DNA of 13,562 nt from LDYB01 sp037442385. GTDB taxonomy: Bacteria > Armatimonadota > Fimbriimonadia > Fimbriimonadales > GBS-DC. The translations under genes were made by a program, and so were the position numbers. Below are positions 1 to 7,504 of the stretch, piece by piece; the stretch's first letter is position 1; every line of letters starts with the position of its first letter. The stretch is from contig JBBIQJ010000056.1 of assembly GCA_037442385.1 (NCBI GenBank), positions 1 to 13,562 on the forward strand, read 5' to 3'. The notes below the pieces were generated by a model, which saw only the letters and a program-made list of their open reading frames with translations, did not search any database and was not told the origin of the DNA.

Positions 1-2037
1 TGGGCGGGGCGAGAGTGGCTCCTGCAATCCCCGCCGTTATGGGCGGTGGGCGGGGTGGCGCTGCTGGGGTGGACTGTGCTGTTCTGGCTGGAGCGGCGCG
101 CTCCCCAGGCGGAGTGGCTGGGGGTGCTGGGGCTGCTGTACGATATGACCCTTGCAGGTGCGGGCGTGTGGCTGCTGACGCATCCGCAAGCCTACTGGCT
201 ACTGTTTGTCCCCGGCATTTATGTCGCGCGGCAGTATGCGGCGTGGCATGCGCTGATGGGGGCATTTATGGCTCCACTGGCGCTGGGAGCGATTGCCACG
301 ATTTCCCCAGAACGGTTGACCGATACAGAAACGCTCTGGGGCTGGGGCGCAGGCTTATTCGTGGGGCATCTCGCGCTCGCGTGGGTCGTCTACCGCCCCA
401 GCACAACACCTCCGCCCGAAGTGATGGAGCAGATAACGCGCGTGCTGGAGCAGACCGAAAGCGCCCACCGCGAACTACGCCACAGCTACCGCGAACTGGC
501 GCACCATTACCGGCACCTGCAGGAGAATCTGGAAACCCTCAACGATGTAGTGGAACTCTTCACTGCCCTGCGTCAGGCAACCACGCCCACAGAAGCGTAT
601 CGCCTGATACTGGAGCGACTGCGCACACGCTTTGGGGCGTCCGGAGCGGCGCTCTATCTGGCGGACGAAACGGGCTTCCACCTGCGTGCGGCGCTTGGCG
701 TGGGAATCCTCGCACGCCTGCAGGGCGTCGTGCGCGTGGACGCGCCCCGAAAAAGCGCACGCCAGGCGGTCGAACAACAGGTTCAGCAGGCGCTGGAAAC
801 CTTGCGCGAGCATGTTCCCCAATCGGGCGCAGAGGCTCATGCTATCGGCACAGAAGCAACCCCGCGATTGTTGACTCTGCCCCTGCGCACGCCCCAGCGA
901 TTGCTGGGTATGTTGACTCTGGTAGCACGCAACCCCGATGGGTTTGACACTGCCACCGAAAACCGACTGCACGCGCTTCTCCCGCACCTGCTCGCACTTG
1001 TGCAGCTCTATGATCAGATTGAAGTGATGGGGCTGCGCCTTCAGGAGATTCAGGCGTTGCATGATCTGGACAATCTGCTTTTTACCGTGTCGACGCCCGC
1101 TGAGATTCCGCGTCGTGCGCTGGAGGTACTGCAAAGCGTTGTGCCCTTCGAGTGCGCCCAGTTATACCTGCCAGCGGAAGACCAGCTCACACTCCAGGCG
1201 TCCATTCCCACCACCGCCGAAATCCTGCCAATGCTTCAGTTCGGTTCGGAGGGGGGCTGGCAGGGCTGGTTCCAGCAGAAAACACACCTGCTTTGTATCG
1301 CCGATACCCGCGAAAGTCCTTATGTCCCCGACCCCACGGCGCTGGCGCCATTGCGGAGCCTGCTATTGATTAACCTGCAAAGCGGCGCGCGCCCCACTGG
1401 CGTGCTGATACTGGGACACTCGCAACCGCACTTTTTCTCCGAAGGGCAGAAAGAGCTGCTGCAGGTGTTAGCGGTGCATCTGGGGCTGGTGCTGGAACGC
1501 GCACGACTGCTGATTCATCTGGAACAGCTGGCGATTACGGATGGGTTAACGGGCTTGCATAACTACCGCTATTTTCAGGAGCGCTACAAAGAGGAAGTGC
1601 GCCTCGTCAAGCGCTACCGCCATCCGTTGGCGCTGATGTTGATAGACCTGGACAACTTCAAACAAATCAACGACCGCTACGGACATCTGGAAGGCGACTA
1701 CCTGCTGATGCAGGTGGCGGAGGTTTTGCAAAGTACCCTGCGCTCCACCGAACTGATTGCGCGATACGGGGGGGACGAGTTCGTAGTGCTGATGCCCTCT
1801 ACAAACTTGCAGGGAGCGCGAATTGCCGCAGAGCGACTGCTTCAGGCGGTGTCTGGCACGCGATTCTCCACAACTGCAGGTCAGCCTGAACTCACAATTA
1901 CAATGAGTATCGGTATCGCCGCATACCCAGACTGCACCGAAGACCCACAACAATTGCTGGAATTAGCCGATTCCGCCCTTGAAAAAGCGAAGCGCACTGG
2001 CAGGAATCGAGCTGTGGCGGTCGAAAATACCGTATAA
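1..2037 (+). CDS. Membrane-anchored GAF-GAF-GGDEF diguanylate cyclase (5' partial)
   Basis: Predicted to make cyclic di-GMP from two GTP at the cytoplasmic face of the membrane. The frame is open to base 1, so the true start may lie outside; an internal GTG at 46 is only a possible start. Numbering from that GTG: hydrophobic segments at about 1-16, 24-45, 49-65, 70-87 and 99-116, then a charged coiled coil (125-165), two GAF-like sensor domains (about 165-325 and 340-490), and a GGDEF domain (495-660) with intact GGDEF at 575-579 and the DxDNFKxxND metal/substrate motif at 534-543. The allosteric inhibition site, normally RxxD five residues before GGDEF, reads RSTE (566-569), so product inhibition may be weakened. 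No EAL or HD-GYP domain follows. GAF ligands cannot be told from sequence. The stop lies 6 bp before the -35 element of the next gene. A c-di-GMP output near an exopolysaccharide operon is suggestive, but no direct link is visible. Confidence 0.93.
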   Translation, partial: WAGREWLLQSPPLWAVGGVALLGWTVLFWLERRAPQAEWLGVLGLLYDMTLAGAGVWLLTHPQAYWLLFVPGIYVARQYAAWHALMGAFMAPLALGAIATISPERLTDTETLWGWGAGLFVGHLALAWVVYRPSTTPPPEVMEQITRVLEQTESAHRELRHSYRELAHHYRHLQENLETLNDVVELFTALRQATTPTEAYRLILERLRTRFGASGAALYLADETGFHLRAALGVGILARLQGVVRVDAPRKSARQAVEQQVQQALETLREHVPQSGAEAHAIGTEATPRLLTLPLRTPQRLLGMLTLVARNPDGFDTATENRLHALLPHLLALVQLYDQIEVMGLRLQEIQALHDLDNLLFTVSTPAEIPRRALEVLQSVVPFECAQLYLPAEDQLTLQASIPTTAEILPMLQFGSEGGWQGWFQQKTHLLCIADTRESPYVPDPTALAPLRSLLLINLQSGARPTGVLILGHSQPHFFSEGQKELLQVLAVHLGLVLERARLLIHLEQLAITDGLTGLHNYRYFQERYKEEVRLVKRYRHPLALMLIDLDNFKQINDRYGHLEGDYLLMQVAEVLQSTLRSTELIARYGGDEFVVLMPSTNLQGARIAAERLLQAVSGTRFSTTAGQPELTITMSIGIAAYPDCTEDPQQLLELADSALEKAKRTGRNRAVAVENTV

Positions 2038-2043
2038 ATCGGA

Positions 2044-2073
2044 TTGGCGCCCGCACGGGGTTTGTGCTATAAT
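2044..2073 (+). promoter_or_regulatory. Sigma-70-type extended -10 promoter for the TPR-folP unit
   Basis: The -35 element is TTGGCG (2044-2049, four of six consensus bases). An 18-bp spacer leads to a perfect TATAAT (2068-2073), preceded by TG at 2065-2066, which gives an extended -10 (TGCTATAAT). Transcription would start near 2080, leaving a leader of about 33 nt with GGAG at 2100-2103 before the ATG at 2113. It lies in the 75-bp gap after the diguanylate cyclase stop and is the only near-consensus promoter I can see in the window. It should drive the TPR gene, folP and perhaps pyrC. Confidence 0.75.
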
Positions 2074-2112
2074 GCTCAAACCTGTTCTGTGGGCGAAGTG
2101 GAGAAAGCATCG

Positions 2113-2871
2113 ATGAAGTCGGCTTTACGGGAACGAGCGGAACAATATGCCCAGCGAGGGCAGGTGAAACAAGCCATCCGCCTGCTGAAGCGCGCTGTGC
2201 AAAAGGGGCGCGCCTCCGTAGAGGACTACCTGCGCCTGGCAGAGCTCTACTCGCAGGAACGGGAGTGGCGCCAGGCAGTGTGGGCGTTGCGTCATGCCCA
2301 CACTCTTTCGCCCCGCTCCGAACAGATTCGAGAGCAACTGGTGGAAGCGCTCCTGAACGCCAACCAGTACGAGGAAGCCATTCGCGAGTGCCAGACCTGG
2401 CTTCAGGAAACCCCGGATCACCCCATTCCCTTAGAGAACCTGCTGGACGCCTATACGAGCCAGAACGATCTGGCACATGCTCTGGCGATAGCGAACCAGC
2501 TGGTACAGCTCCAGCCGCTTTCCCCGCACTATCGCATGCGCCGCGCACGGCTGCTGGATCGCATGGGACGCTATATGGAAGCCGTTGAAGACTACCAGTG
2601 GCTCGTGTTTGACAACAACAGTACCCCATTTGAGGTGCTGCTTTTTGCGCAGCTGGAGTTGGAGCGGTTGGACCTTCGTCAGATGGAGCTCCTGTTGCAT
2701 TTGGTGCTGGACGACAGCGAGTTCCGTGTGCGCTTTTTGCAGGAGCCGGTGGAGGCGGCGCGTGAGCGCGGTTTTCGGTTCAGTCCCGTGGGCGAGACGA
2801 TGATTACGCAGCTGCCCGACGCCATTCGGGATACGCTTCCCAGAAAACGCCGCTATGCGCCCTATTGCTGA
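2113..2871 (+). CDS. Tetratricopeptide-repeat protein with a C-terminal helical tail
   Basis: A 252-residue soluble protein with no signal peptide or membrane segment. Residues 1-170 form about five TPR-like helical pairs; typical stretches are ALRERAEQYAQRGQVKQAI, LRLAELYSQEREWRQAV and LNANQYEEAIRECQTWL. This suggests a protein-protein interaction scaffold with an unknown partner. Residues 172-195 are leucine-rich helix. The tail (about 196-236) has a Dx(2)FRxRFLxxPxxAxxxxGF pattern that does not look like a TPR. The ATG at 2113 was chosen because GGAG lies 9 nt upstream and because the earlier in-frame TTG (2044) overlaps the -35 element. The 3' end overlaps folP by 17 bp, so the two are probably translationally coupled. 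No specific function can be given. Confidence 0.85.
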   Translation: MKSALRERAEQYAQRGQVKQAIRLLKRAVQKGRASVEDYLRLAELYSQEREWRQAVWALRHAHTLSPRSEQIREQLVEALLNANQYEEAIRECQTWLQETPDHPIPLENLLDAYTSQNDLAHALAIANQLVQLQPLSPHYRMRRARLLDRMGRYMEAVEDYQWLVFDNNSTPFEVLLFAQLELERLDLRQMELLLHLVLDDSEFRVRFLQEPVEAARERGFRFSPVGETMITQLPDAIRDTLPRKRRYAPYC

Positions 2872-3703
2872 AACGCTCCAGTCACTTCGGGACCAGCTGG
2901 GCAAGCGCACGCTGGTGATGGGCATTCTCAACGCGACGCCCGACAGCTTTTATGACGGGGGACGCTATGCGACTTTTCAAGCGGCGCTGGCGCGCGCCGA
3001 ACAGATGATTGCGGAAGGCGCTGACATTCTCGATATCGGCGGCGAGTCCACCCGCCCCGGCGCGGAACCCGTGCCCCTCGAAGAAGAGCTGGAGCGCGTC
3101 GTGCCCCTGATTCACGCGATTGCCCAGCGCCACGACACCCCTATTTCGGTGGATACCACCAAGAGCGAGGTGGCACGACAGGCGCTGGCGGCAGGCGCCT
3201 GCATCGTGAACGACATCAGCGGCATGCAGTTCGACCCCGCCATGCCCGAAGTGGTCGCCGCGGTGGGCGCAGGTGTCGTGCTGATGCACATTCAGGGCAC
3301 GCCCCGCACGATGCAACTCAATCCCACCTACACCGATGTGGTCGCCGAAGTACGCGCTACACTCCAGTCGCATATCGAGCGCGCCCTGCAGGCAGGAATC
3401 CCCCGCGAAAACATCTGGATCGACCCCGGAATCGGCTTCGGGAAAACGGTGGAACACAATCTCACCCTGTTGCGCCACATCCCTGACCTCAAGGCGCTGG
3501 GCTACCCTGTGCTGATAGGGCCTTCGCGCAAGTCGTTCATCGGACGCCTGCTGGGCGACCTACCCCCTGAAGAGCGTCTGGAGGGCACTCTGGCGACCGT
3601 TGTGCTGAGCGTGGCGTGGGGCGCCGACATCGTGCGCGTGCATGATGTGCAAGCCACTGTGCGCGCCGTGCGAATTGCGGATGCGTTGTGTAGAGTACCC
3701 TGA
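2855..3703 (+). CDS. folP: Dihydropteroate synthase
   Basis: Condenses 6-hydroxymethyl-7,8-dihydropterin pyrophosphate with p-aminobenzoate to give dihydropteroate in folate synthesis; it is the cytoplasmic sulfonamide target. At 282 residues it has normal family length, and all TIM-barrel motifs are present in order: MGILNATPDSF (22-32), DIGGESTRPG (60-69), SVDTTKSEVA (98-107), the ND at 119-120, MHIQGTPRTMQ (144-154), DPGIGFGK (190-197), GPSRKSFIG (222-230) and RVHD (261-264). The pyrophosphate- and pterin-binding residues (Asn26, Asp100, Asn119, Asp190, Lys225, Arg261) are in place. The start at 2855 lies inside the TPR gene. A later in-frame ATG (residue 22) falls within the first motif and would remove the residues leading into the first strand, so 2855 is preferred. 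pyrC follows after 42 bp. Confidence 0.96.
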   Translation: MRPIAETLQSLRDQLGKRTLVMGILNATPDSFYDGGRYATFQAALARAEQMIAEGADILDIGGESTRPGAEPVPLEEELERVVPLIHAIAQRHDTPISVDTTKSEVARQALAAGACIVNDISGMQFDPAMPEVVAAVGAGVVLMHIQGTPRTMQLNPTYTDVVAEVRATLQSHIERALQAGIPRENIWIDPGIGFGKTVEHNLTLLRHIPDLKALGYPVLIGPSRKSFIGRLLGDLPPEERLEGTLATVVLSVAWGADIVRVHDVQATVRAVRIADALCRVP

Positions 3704-3745
3704 CCAGGCAGGATTCGCCCCGCGCATCGCGTAATTTCAGCCACG

Positions 3746-5032
3746 ATGGACTATCTGCTGGCGAACGGGCGCATTTTAGACCCGTCGCAGAATCGGGACG
3801 AGGTGGCGCATCTGGTGATTCGCGGCGGGCGGATTGCTGAAATTACCCCCATTCTGCCTTCAGACCCCACCCTGAAACGCATTGACTGCGACGGGCTGTG
3901 GGTCGCGCCCGGACTGGTGGACATCCATGTGCATCTGCGCGAGCCAGGGCAGAGCTACAAAGAAACCCTGCAAACAGGGGGCGCCGCCGCATTAGCAGGA
4001 GGGTTCACCACGATTTGCTGTATGCCGAACACCGAGCCGCCGCTGGACAGCCCCACGCTGGTGCGCGAGATTCGCCAGCGCGCCGAACGCGAGACGCCCT
4101 GCAGAGTCTATGTGGTCGCGGCGCTCACACAGGGCATGGCGGGCGAGCAGATATGTGATTACCATGCACTCAAACAGGCAGGCGCGGTCGCATGCTCCGA
4201 CGACGCATTCCCCGTGCAAAACGCGGAGGTGATGAGACGCGCCATGCAAGCATGCGCCGCCTATGGACTGCCCGTCGTGACCCACTGCGAAGATAAAAGC
4301 CTCAGCGCAGGAGGGAGCATGCACCGGGGCATTGTCAGCAGCCTGCTGGGGCTGCACGGCATGCCCACCTCCTCCGAAACAGTGCAGATTGCCCGAAACG
4401 CCCTACTCGCATGGGAAACGGGCTGCCATGTGCATCTCCAGCATCTTTCCACGGCGATTGGCGTGGCGCTGGTGCGGTTCTTCAAGAAGCAAGGGGTACG
4501 CCTCACCTGCGAAGTGTGCCCTCATCATCTGCTATTGACCGAGGCGGCGTGCGAGGGGTACGACACCCACGCCAAGATGAACCCGCCCCTGCGCACCGAG
4601 GCAGACCGCCGCGCCCTGAGCGAGGGGCTGATAGAGGGCATTATCGACTGCATCGCCACGGACCACGCACCGCATGCCCCGTTTGAAAAAGAGCGCACCT
4701 TTCCCGACGCGCCCTTCGGGATTGTGGGGCTGGAAACCGCCTTCGGTTGTATCGGGCTGTGGAACCACCATCACGGCGCGCCGCTTAGCCCGCTGGAGTG
4801 GATTCGACGCATGAGCACCGCGCCTGCCCAAATCCTGAACCTGCCTGCAGGCACCCTTCAAATAGGCGCGCCCGCCGATGTGGTGGTGATAGACCCCAGC
4901 GCCCGATGGACAGTAGACCCCCAGCAATTTCGCTCTAAGGGGCGCAACACCCCCTTCCGCGACTGGGAGCTGCTGGGCAAAGTGCGCTACACCTTCGTTG
5001 GGGGCGAGTGCGTCTATTCCGCGGCAGGGTAG
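3746..5032 (+). CDS. pyrC: Dihydroorotase, type I (zinc amidohydrolase)
   Basis: Reversible cyclisation of N-carbamoyl-L-aspartate to L-dihydroorotate, the third step of pyrimidine synthesis. The protein has 428 residues, the usual length for the Bacillus-type class I enzyme. Visible motifs: HVHLREPG (61-68, metal His61/His63 and substrate Arg65), CMPNTEP (92-98), SDD (151-153, metal-bridging Asp), THCED (179-183, His180), QHLST (232-236, His233), ATDHAPH (304-310, catalytic Asp306) and the C-terminal SKGRNTPF (397-404). The usual SDDG loop reads SDDA, a mild deviation. No clear Shine-Dalgarno precedes the ATG, and the 42-bp gap after folP shows no terminator, so read-through from the folP transcript is likely. 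The 3' end overlaps convergent pheA by 19 bp. Allantoinase or hydantoinase is less likely given the motif set. Confidence 0.95.
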   Translation: MDYLLANGRILDPSQNRDEVAHLVIRGGRIAEITPILPSDPTLKRIDCDGLWVAPGLVDIHVHLREPGQSYKETLQTGGAAALAGGFTTICCMPNTEPPLDSPTLVREIRQRAERETPCRVYVVAALTQGMAGEQICDYHALKQAGAVACSDDAFPVQNAEVMRRAMQACAAYGLPVVTHCEDKSLSAGGSMHRGIVSSLLGLHGMPTSSETVQIARNALLAWETGCHVHLQHLSTAIGVALVRFFKKQGVRLTCEVCPHHLLLTEAACEGYDTHAKMNPPLRTEADRRALSEGLIEGIIDCIATDHAPHAPFEKERTFPDAPFGIVGLETAFGCIGLWNHHHGAPLSPLEWIRRMSTAPAQILNLPAGTLQIGAPADVVVIDPSARWTVDPQQFRSKGRNTPFRDWELLGKVRYTFVGGECVYSAAG

Positions 5033-6081
5033 GAACCCAGCAACACCACCTCGCGAGCGTAGGTCTCCAGCTCCTCCAGCGCCGCTCTGACGCGCTCGTC
5101 CTGGCGATGCCCCTGCACATCCACATAGAACAGGTACTCAAACATCCCGCGTGGGTTGGGACGCGATTCGATCATCGTCAGATTCACCCCGTGCCGTTCA
5201 AACGCGCCCAGCGCCCGGTAGAGCTCACCAGGACGATTGCGCAGAGTGAACACCATCGAGGTCTTATCATTGCCTGTCGGCGCAGGTTCGTTGTAGCCAA
5301 TCACCAGAAAGCGCGTGTGGTTGTGCGGATTGTCTTCGATATGCTCGCAGAGGATGGGGATTCCCACCAGTTCGGCGGTCAGGCTGTTGCCAATCGCGGC
5401 GCCGTTGGGGTCTTCGGCAGCAATGCGCGCCGCGCGCGCCGTCGGAACCGCCTCAATAATCTCCGCGGCGGGCAGATGTAAGCGCAACCAGCGCCGACAC
5501 TGCTGAATCGGCTGCGGACCCGCGTAAACCCGTATCACCTGATTCAGGCTCTTGCACCTGGACAGCAGATGGTGCGCAATCGGCACATAGACCTCGGCGC
5601 AGATTCGCGCATTCGTTAAGGGGAACATATCCAGCGTTTCGGGCACGACGCCCGCGATGGAGTTCTCCACAGGCACCACGCCGTAGTCCACCGTGGATTG
5701 CTCCACCGCGGCGAACACATCTGCGATGCTGTCGCAGGGGGTAAAGTGCGCCGAGCGCCCGAAACAACGCAACGCCGCCATATGAGTGAAAGTGCCCTCG
5801 GGACCCCAGTAGGCAATCGTGGGGGCTTTTTCCAGCGCCCTCGAGATGGAGATAATCTCCCGAAAGATGCTCACCAGCTGCTCGTGGGTCAGGGGTCCCT
5901 TGTTGAGCTTTTGCAATCGGCGATAAATCATCTGTTCGCGCTCAGGGGTGAAAAATGGCTTCTGGTCGCGCGTTTTGATTTCGCCGATGGCTTTCGCCAG
6001 TGCGGCGCGCTCGTTCAGCAGTTCGAGCAGCTGTTTGTCGATCTCATCGATTCGCGCCCGCAGTTCCGATAACTTCTTCAT
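5014..6081 (-). CDS. pheA: Bifunctional chorismate mutase / prephenate dehydratase (P-protein)
   Basis: Turns chorismate into prephenate and then phenylpyruvate, committing flux to phenylalanine. The 355 residues hold three domains: an AroQ-type helical chorismate mutase (about 1-85, starting LRARIDEIDKQLLELLNERA), a prephenate dehydratase (about 88-265, with GPEGTFTHMAA at 93-103, VPVENSIAGVVPETL at 136-150 and the catalytic-loop HTRF at 255-258), and a C-terminal ACT domain (about 274-355) with GEL and ESRP (305-308), the phenylalanine-binding signature. Feedback inhibition by phenylalanine is therefore expected. The common YSHPQ motif reads YAGPQ (186-190). The start overlaps the Nudix stop as ATGA, implying translational coupling. 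It is the last gene of the leftward operon and ends inside convergent pyrC. Confidence 0.96.
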   Translation of the reverse strand: MKKLSELRARIDEIDKQLLELLNERAALAKAIGEIKTRDQKPFFTPEREQMIYRRLQKLNKGPLTHEQLVSIFREIISISRALEKAPTIAYWGPEGTFTHMAALRCFGRSAHFTPCDSIADVFAAVEQSTVDYGVVPVENSIAGVVPETLDMFPLTNARICAEVYVPIAHHLLSRCKSLNQVIRVYAGPQPIQQCRRWLRLHLPAAEIIEAVPTARAARIAAEDPNGAAIGNSLTAELVGIPILCEHIEDNPHNHTRFLVIGYNEPAPTGNDKTSMVFTLRNRPGELYRALGAFERHGVNLTMIESRPNPRGMFEYLFYVDVQGHRQDERVRAALEELETYAREVVLLGSYPAAE

Positions 6082-6614
6082 CGTCCCAGCAACCTCAGCG
6101 TCATCAGCAAGCCTGCAATCGTTTTGGAGTCTTTGATTGTACCCTCCAGAATCATGTCGGCAATCTGATGGAGCGGTGTGGGCACGAGTTCGGTCAGCTC
6201 ATCCTCGTCCAGCTGCTGGCGCGTGGGCTGGAGCGACTCGGCGAGATAGACATGGAGCACTTCTTGCGAATAGCCGGGCGCAAGGTACTGGCTGAACAGT
6301 TTGCGCATCTGCCCCGCGCGGTAGCCTGTTTCCTCTTCCAGCTCGCGCTGGGCGCAAGCCTCCGGCGACTCGCCTGGCTCCAGCGTGCCCGCAGGAATCT
6401 CCAGAAGCACCTCGCCCACTGCCTGACGATACTGACGAATGAGCAATACAGTCTCCGAGTCGAGCAGGGGTACAATCGCGACGGCGCCGTGATGTTCCAC
6501 AATCTCGCGCCGCGCGATGCGTCCGTTGGGCAGGCGCACGGTGTCGATTCGCAGGGTTACCACCCGCCCGCGATACAGAACCTGGCTCTCGATCAGTTCC
6601 TCTTTGAGATTCAT
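6078..6614 (-). CDS. Nudix hydrolase, ADP-ribose pyrophosphatase type
   Basis: Likely hydrolyses ADP-ribose, or a related nucleotide sugar, to AMP plus a sugar phosphate. A 178-residue protein with a complete Nudix box at 76-98 (G-x5-E-x7-REL-E-EE-T-G-Y, catalytic Glu cluster 91-95). APGYSQE (112-118) resembles the ADP-ribose pyrophosphatase subfamily loop, as does the N-terminal strand pair ending HHGAVAIVPL. The ATG at 6614 was chosen because it overlaps the ABC-ATPase stop as ATGA, like most junctions in this operon. An upstream in-frame start (6680) would add 22 residues lying fully inside the neighbouring gene, before family homology begins. The stop overlaps the pheA start by the same ATGA arrangement. 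Activity on nucleotide sugars would suit a polysaccharide operon, but ADP-ribose is the default prediction. Confidence 0.92.
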   Translation of the reverse strand: MNLKEELIESQVLYRGRVVTLRIDTVRLPNGRIARREIVEHHGAVAIVPLLDSETVLLIRQYRQAVGEVLLEIPAGTLEPGESPEACAQRELEEETGYRAGQMRKLFSQYLAPGYSQEVLHVYLAESLQPTRQQLDEDELTELVPTPLHQIADMILEGTIKDSKTIAGLLMTLRLLGR

Positions 6615-7504
6615 TCGTCCTCCTTCAGCAGAAAGGATGCAGGGTGTGGGGAGCGCGTCTGCATGTGGAGCCAGTGCCAAGCTTCGGCGAGGTCGGGAGG
6701 GCGCACAATCACGGTTTTCACATTTCCATACCCCTCGCGGAGCAGTTTCAGCGCGAGCGTGTCGGGTGCGTAGAGGCTCAGGTGGTAGCCATCCGCGCGC
6801 TCCACGAGGCGCACTTCCACCCCTTCCAGCATGGGCGTCAGCGGCTCCGGGTCGCTTAACTCCACTTCGATGCGGGTGGCGTTCAGCCCTTCTATGAGGT
6901 TTTGTGGGGTGTCGTCTGCCAGCAGCAAGCCGTTGTCCAGCATCAACACGCGGTCGGCACGCTGGGCGATTTCGGGCTGGCGCGTGGTGAAGAGAACGGC
7001 GTTGCCGAAGCGAGCGCGGTCGTCCAGTTCGCTCCAGAGCCGTCGTGCTTGCTCAAAATCGGCGTGGTCGAAGGGGTCGTCCAGCAGGTAGAGCGGTCCG
7101 CGTTGCGCCAGCACGCACGCCACCTGAAGCATGGCGTGCTGACTGGTAGAGAGTTGCCCGATGGGGGTCTCTGCCACTGCACTCAGCCCCAGCAGTTCCA
7201 GCAAGTAGATGGCGCGCGTCCAGCTTTCGGCGTGGCGCTTGAGCAGGTTCAGCGGGGTCGTGTTGCGTGCTGGGCGGCTGAGGTCGGGAGCCGTCGCGCA
7301 GTCGGCACATTCCAGGACGCCCCCATGCAGGGGGATTTCGCCCGCAATCAGCGCCAGCATCAGGCTCTTTCCCGAACCTGCAGGCCCAAACAGCGCCACC
7401 AGCTCGCCGCGCCTAACCTCAAAATCGGCAGGCTCAATCCGTATCGCGCCGTAAACGGCGGATTCGATTTGATGGGCACGCAGGAGTAGTCGGTCGGCAC
7501 GCAT
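6611..7504 (-). CDS. Lone ABC-type ATP-binding subunit with altered catalytic motifs
   Basis: A 297-residue protein laid out like the ATPase of an ABC-2 exporter: nucleotide-binding domain (about 1-205) plus a C-terminal domain (210-285) ending PPDLAEAWHWLHMQ, similar to the tail of DrrA-like subunits. Walker A is intact (GPAGSGKS, 40-47). Other motifs depart from consensus: the signature reads LSTSQ (118-122) for LSGGQ, Walker B is LYLLDDP (138-144) with Asp143 for the catalytic Glu, the H-loop His is Arg (TTRQ, 173-176), and no clear Q-loop Gln stands between Walker A and the signature. That segment is short and holds CADC (66-69). No permease gene is adjacent. The start shares one base with the upstream stop (TGATG), and the stop overlaps the Nudix start. 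It may bind ATP without efficient turnover, or pair with a membrane protein encoded elsewhere. A role in polysaccharide export is an inference from position. Confidence 0.85.
   Translation of the reverse strand: MRADRLLLRAHQIESAVYGAIRIEPADFEVRRGELVALFGPAGSGKSLMLALIAGEIPLHGGVLECADCATAPDLSRPARNTTPLNLLKRHAESWTRAIYLLELLGLSAVAETPIGQLSTSQHAMLQVACVLAQRGPLYLLDDPFDHADFEQARRLWSELDDRARFGNAVLFTTRQPEIAQRADRVLMLDNGLLLADDTPQNLIEGLNATRIEVELSDPEPLTPMLEGVEVRLVERADGYHLSLYAPDTLALKLLREGYGNVKTVIVRPPDLAEAWHWLHMQTRSPHPASFLLKEDE

Noticed and set aside
15..947. A 310-codon open frame on the + strand overlapping the diguanylate cyclase gene
   Set aside because: It is offset from a frame with clear membrane, coiled-coil and GAF homology. 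Its Arg/Ala/Gly-rich, low-complexity translation is typical of an out-of-frame reading of GC-rich coding DNA.
2044..2112. TTG start for the TPR protein at 2044, adding 23 residues
   Set aside because: This segment coincides with the -35 and -10 elements and the leader, and has no ribosome site before it. The added residues resemble no TPR.
1898..2629. A 243-codon antisense frame across the TPR gene start
   Set aside because: It crosses the promoter and two well-supported genes on the other strand, has no recognisable motif and has a biased composition.
3704..3745. Possible terminator or promoter in the folP-pyrC gap
   Set aside because: Only a 4-bp palindrome (CGCG-CAT-CGCG) is visible, too short for a terminator, and no -10/-35 pair with acceptable spacing is present.
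6615..6680. Longer Nudix start at 6680
   Set aside because: The extra 22 residues lie wholly inside the ABC-ATPase gene and show no homology-like pattern. The ATGA junction at 6614 matches the operon style.
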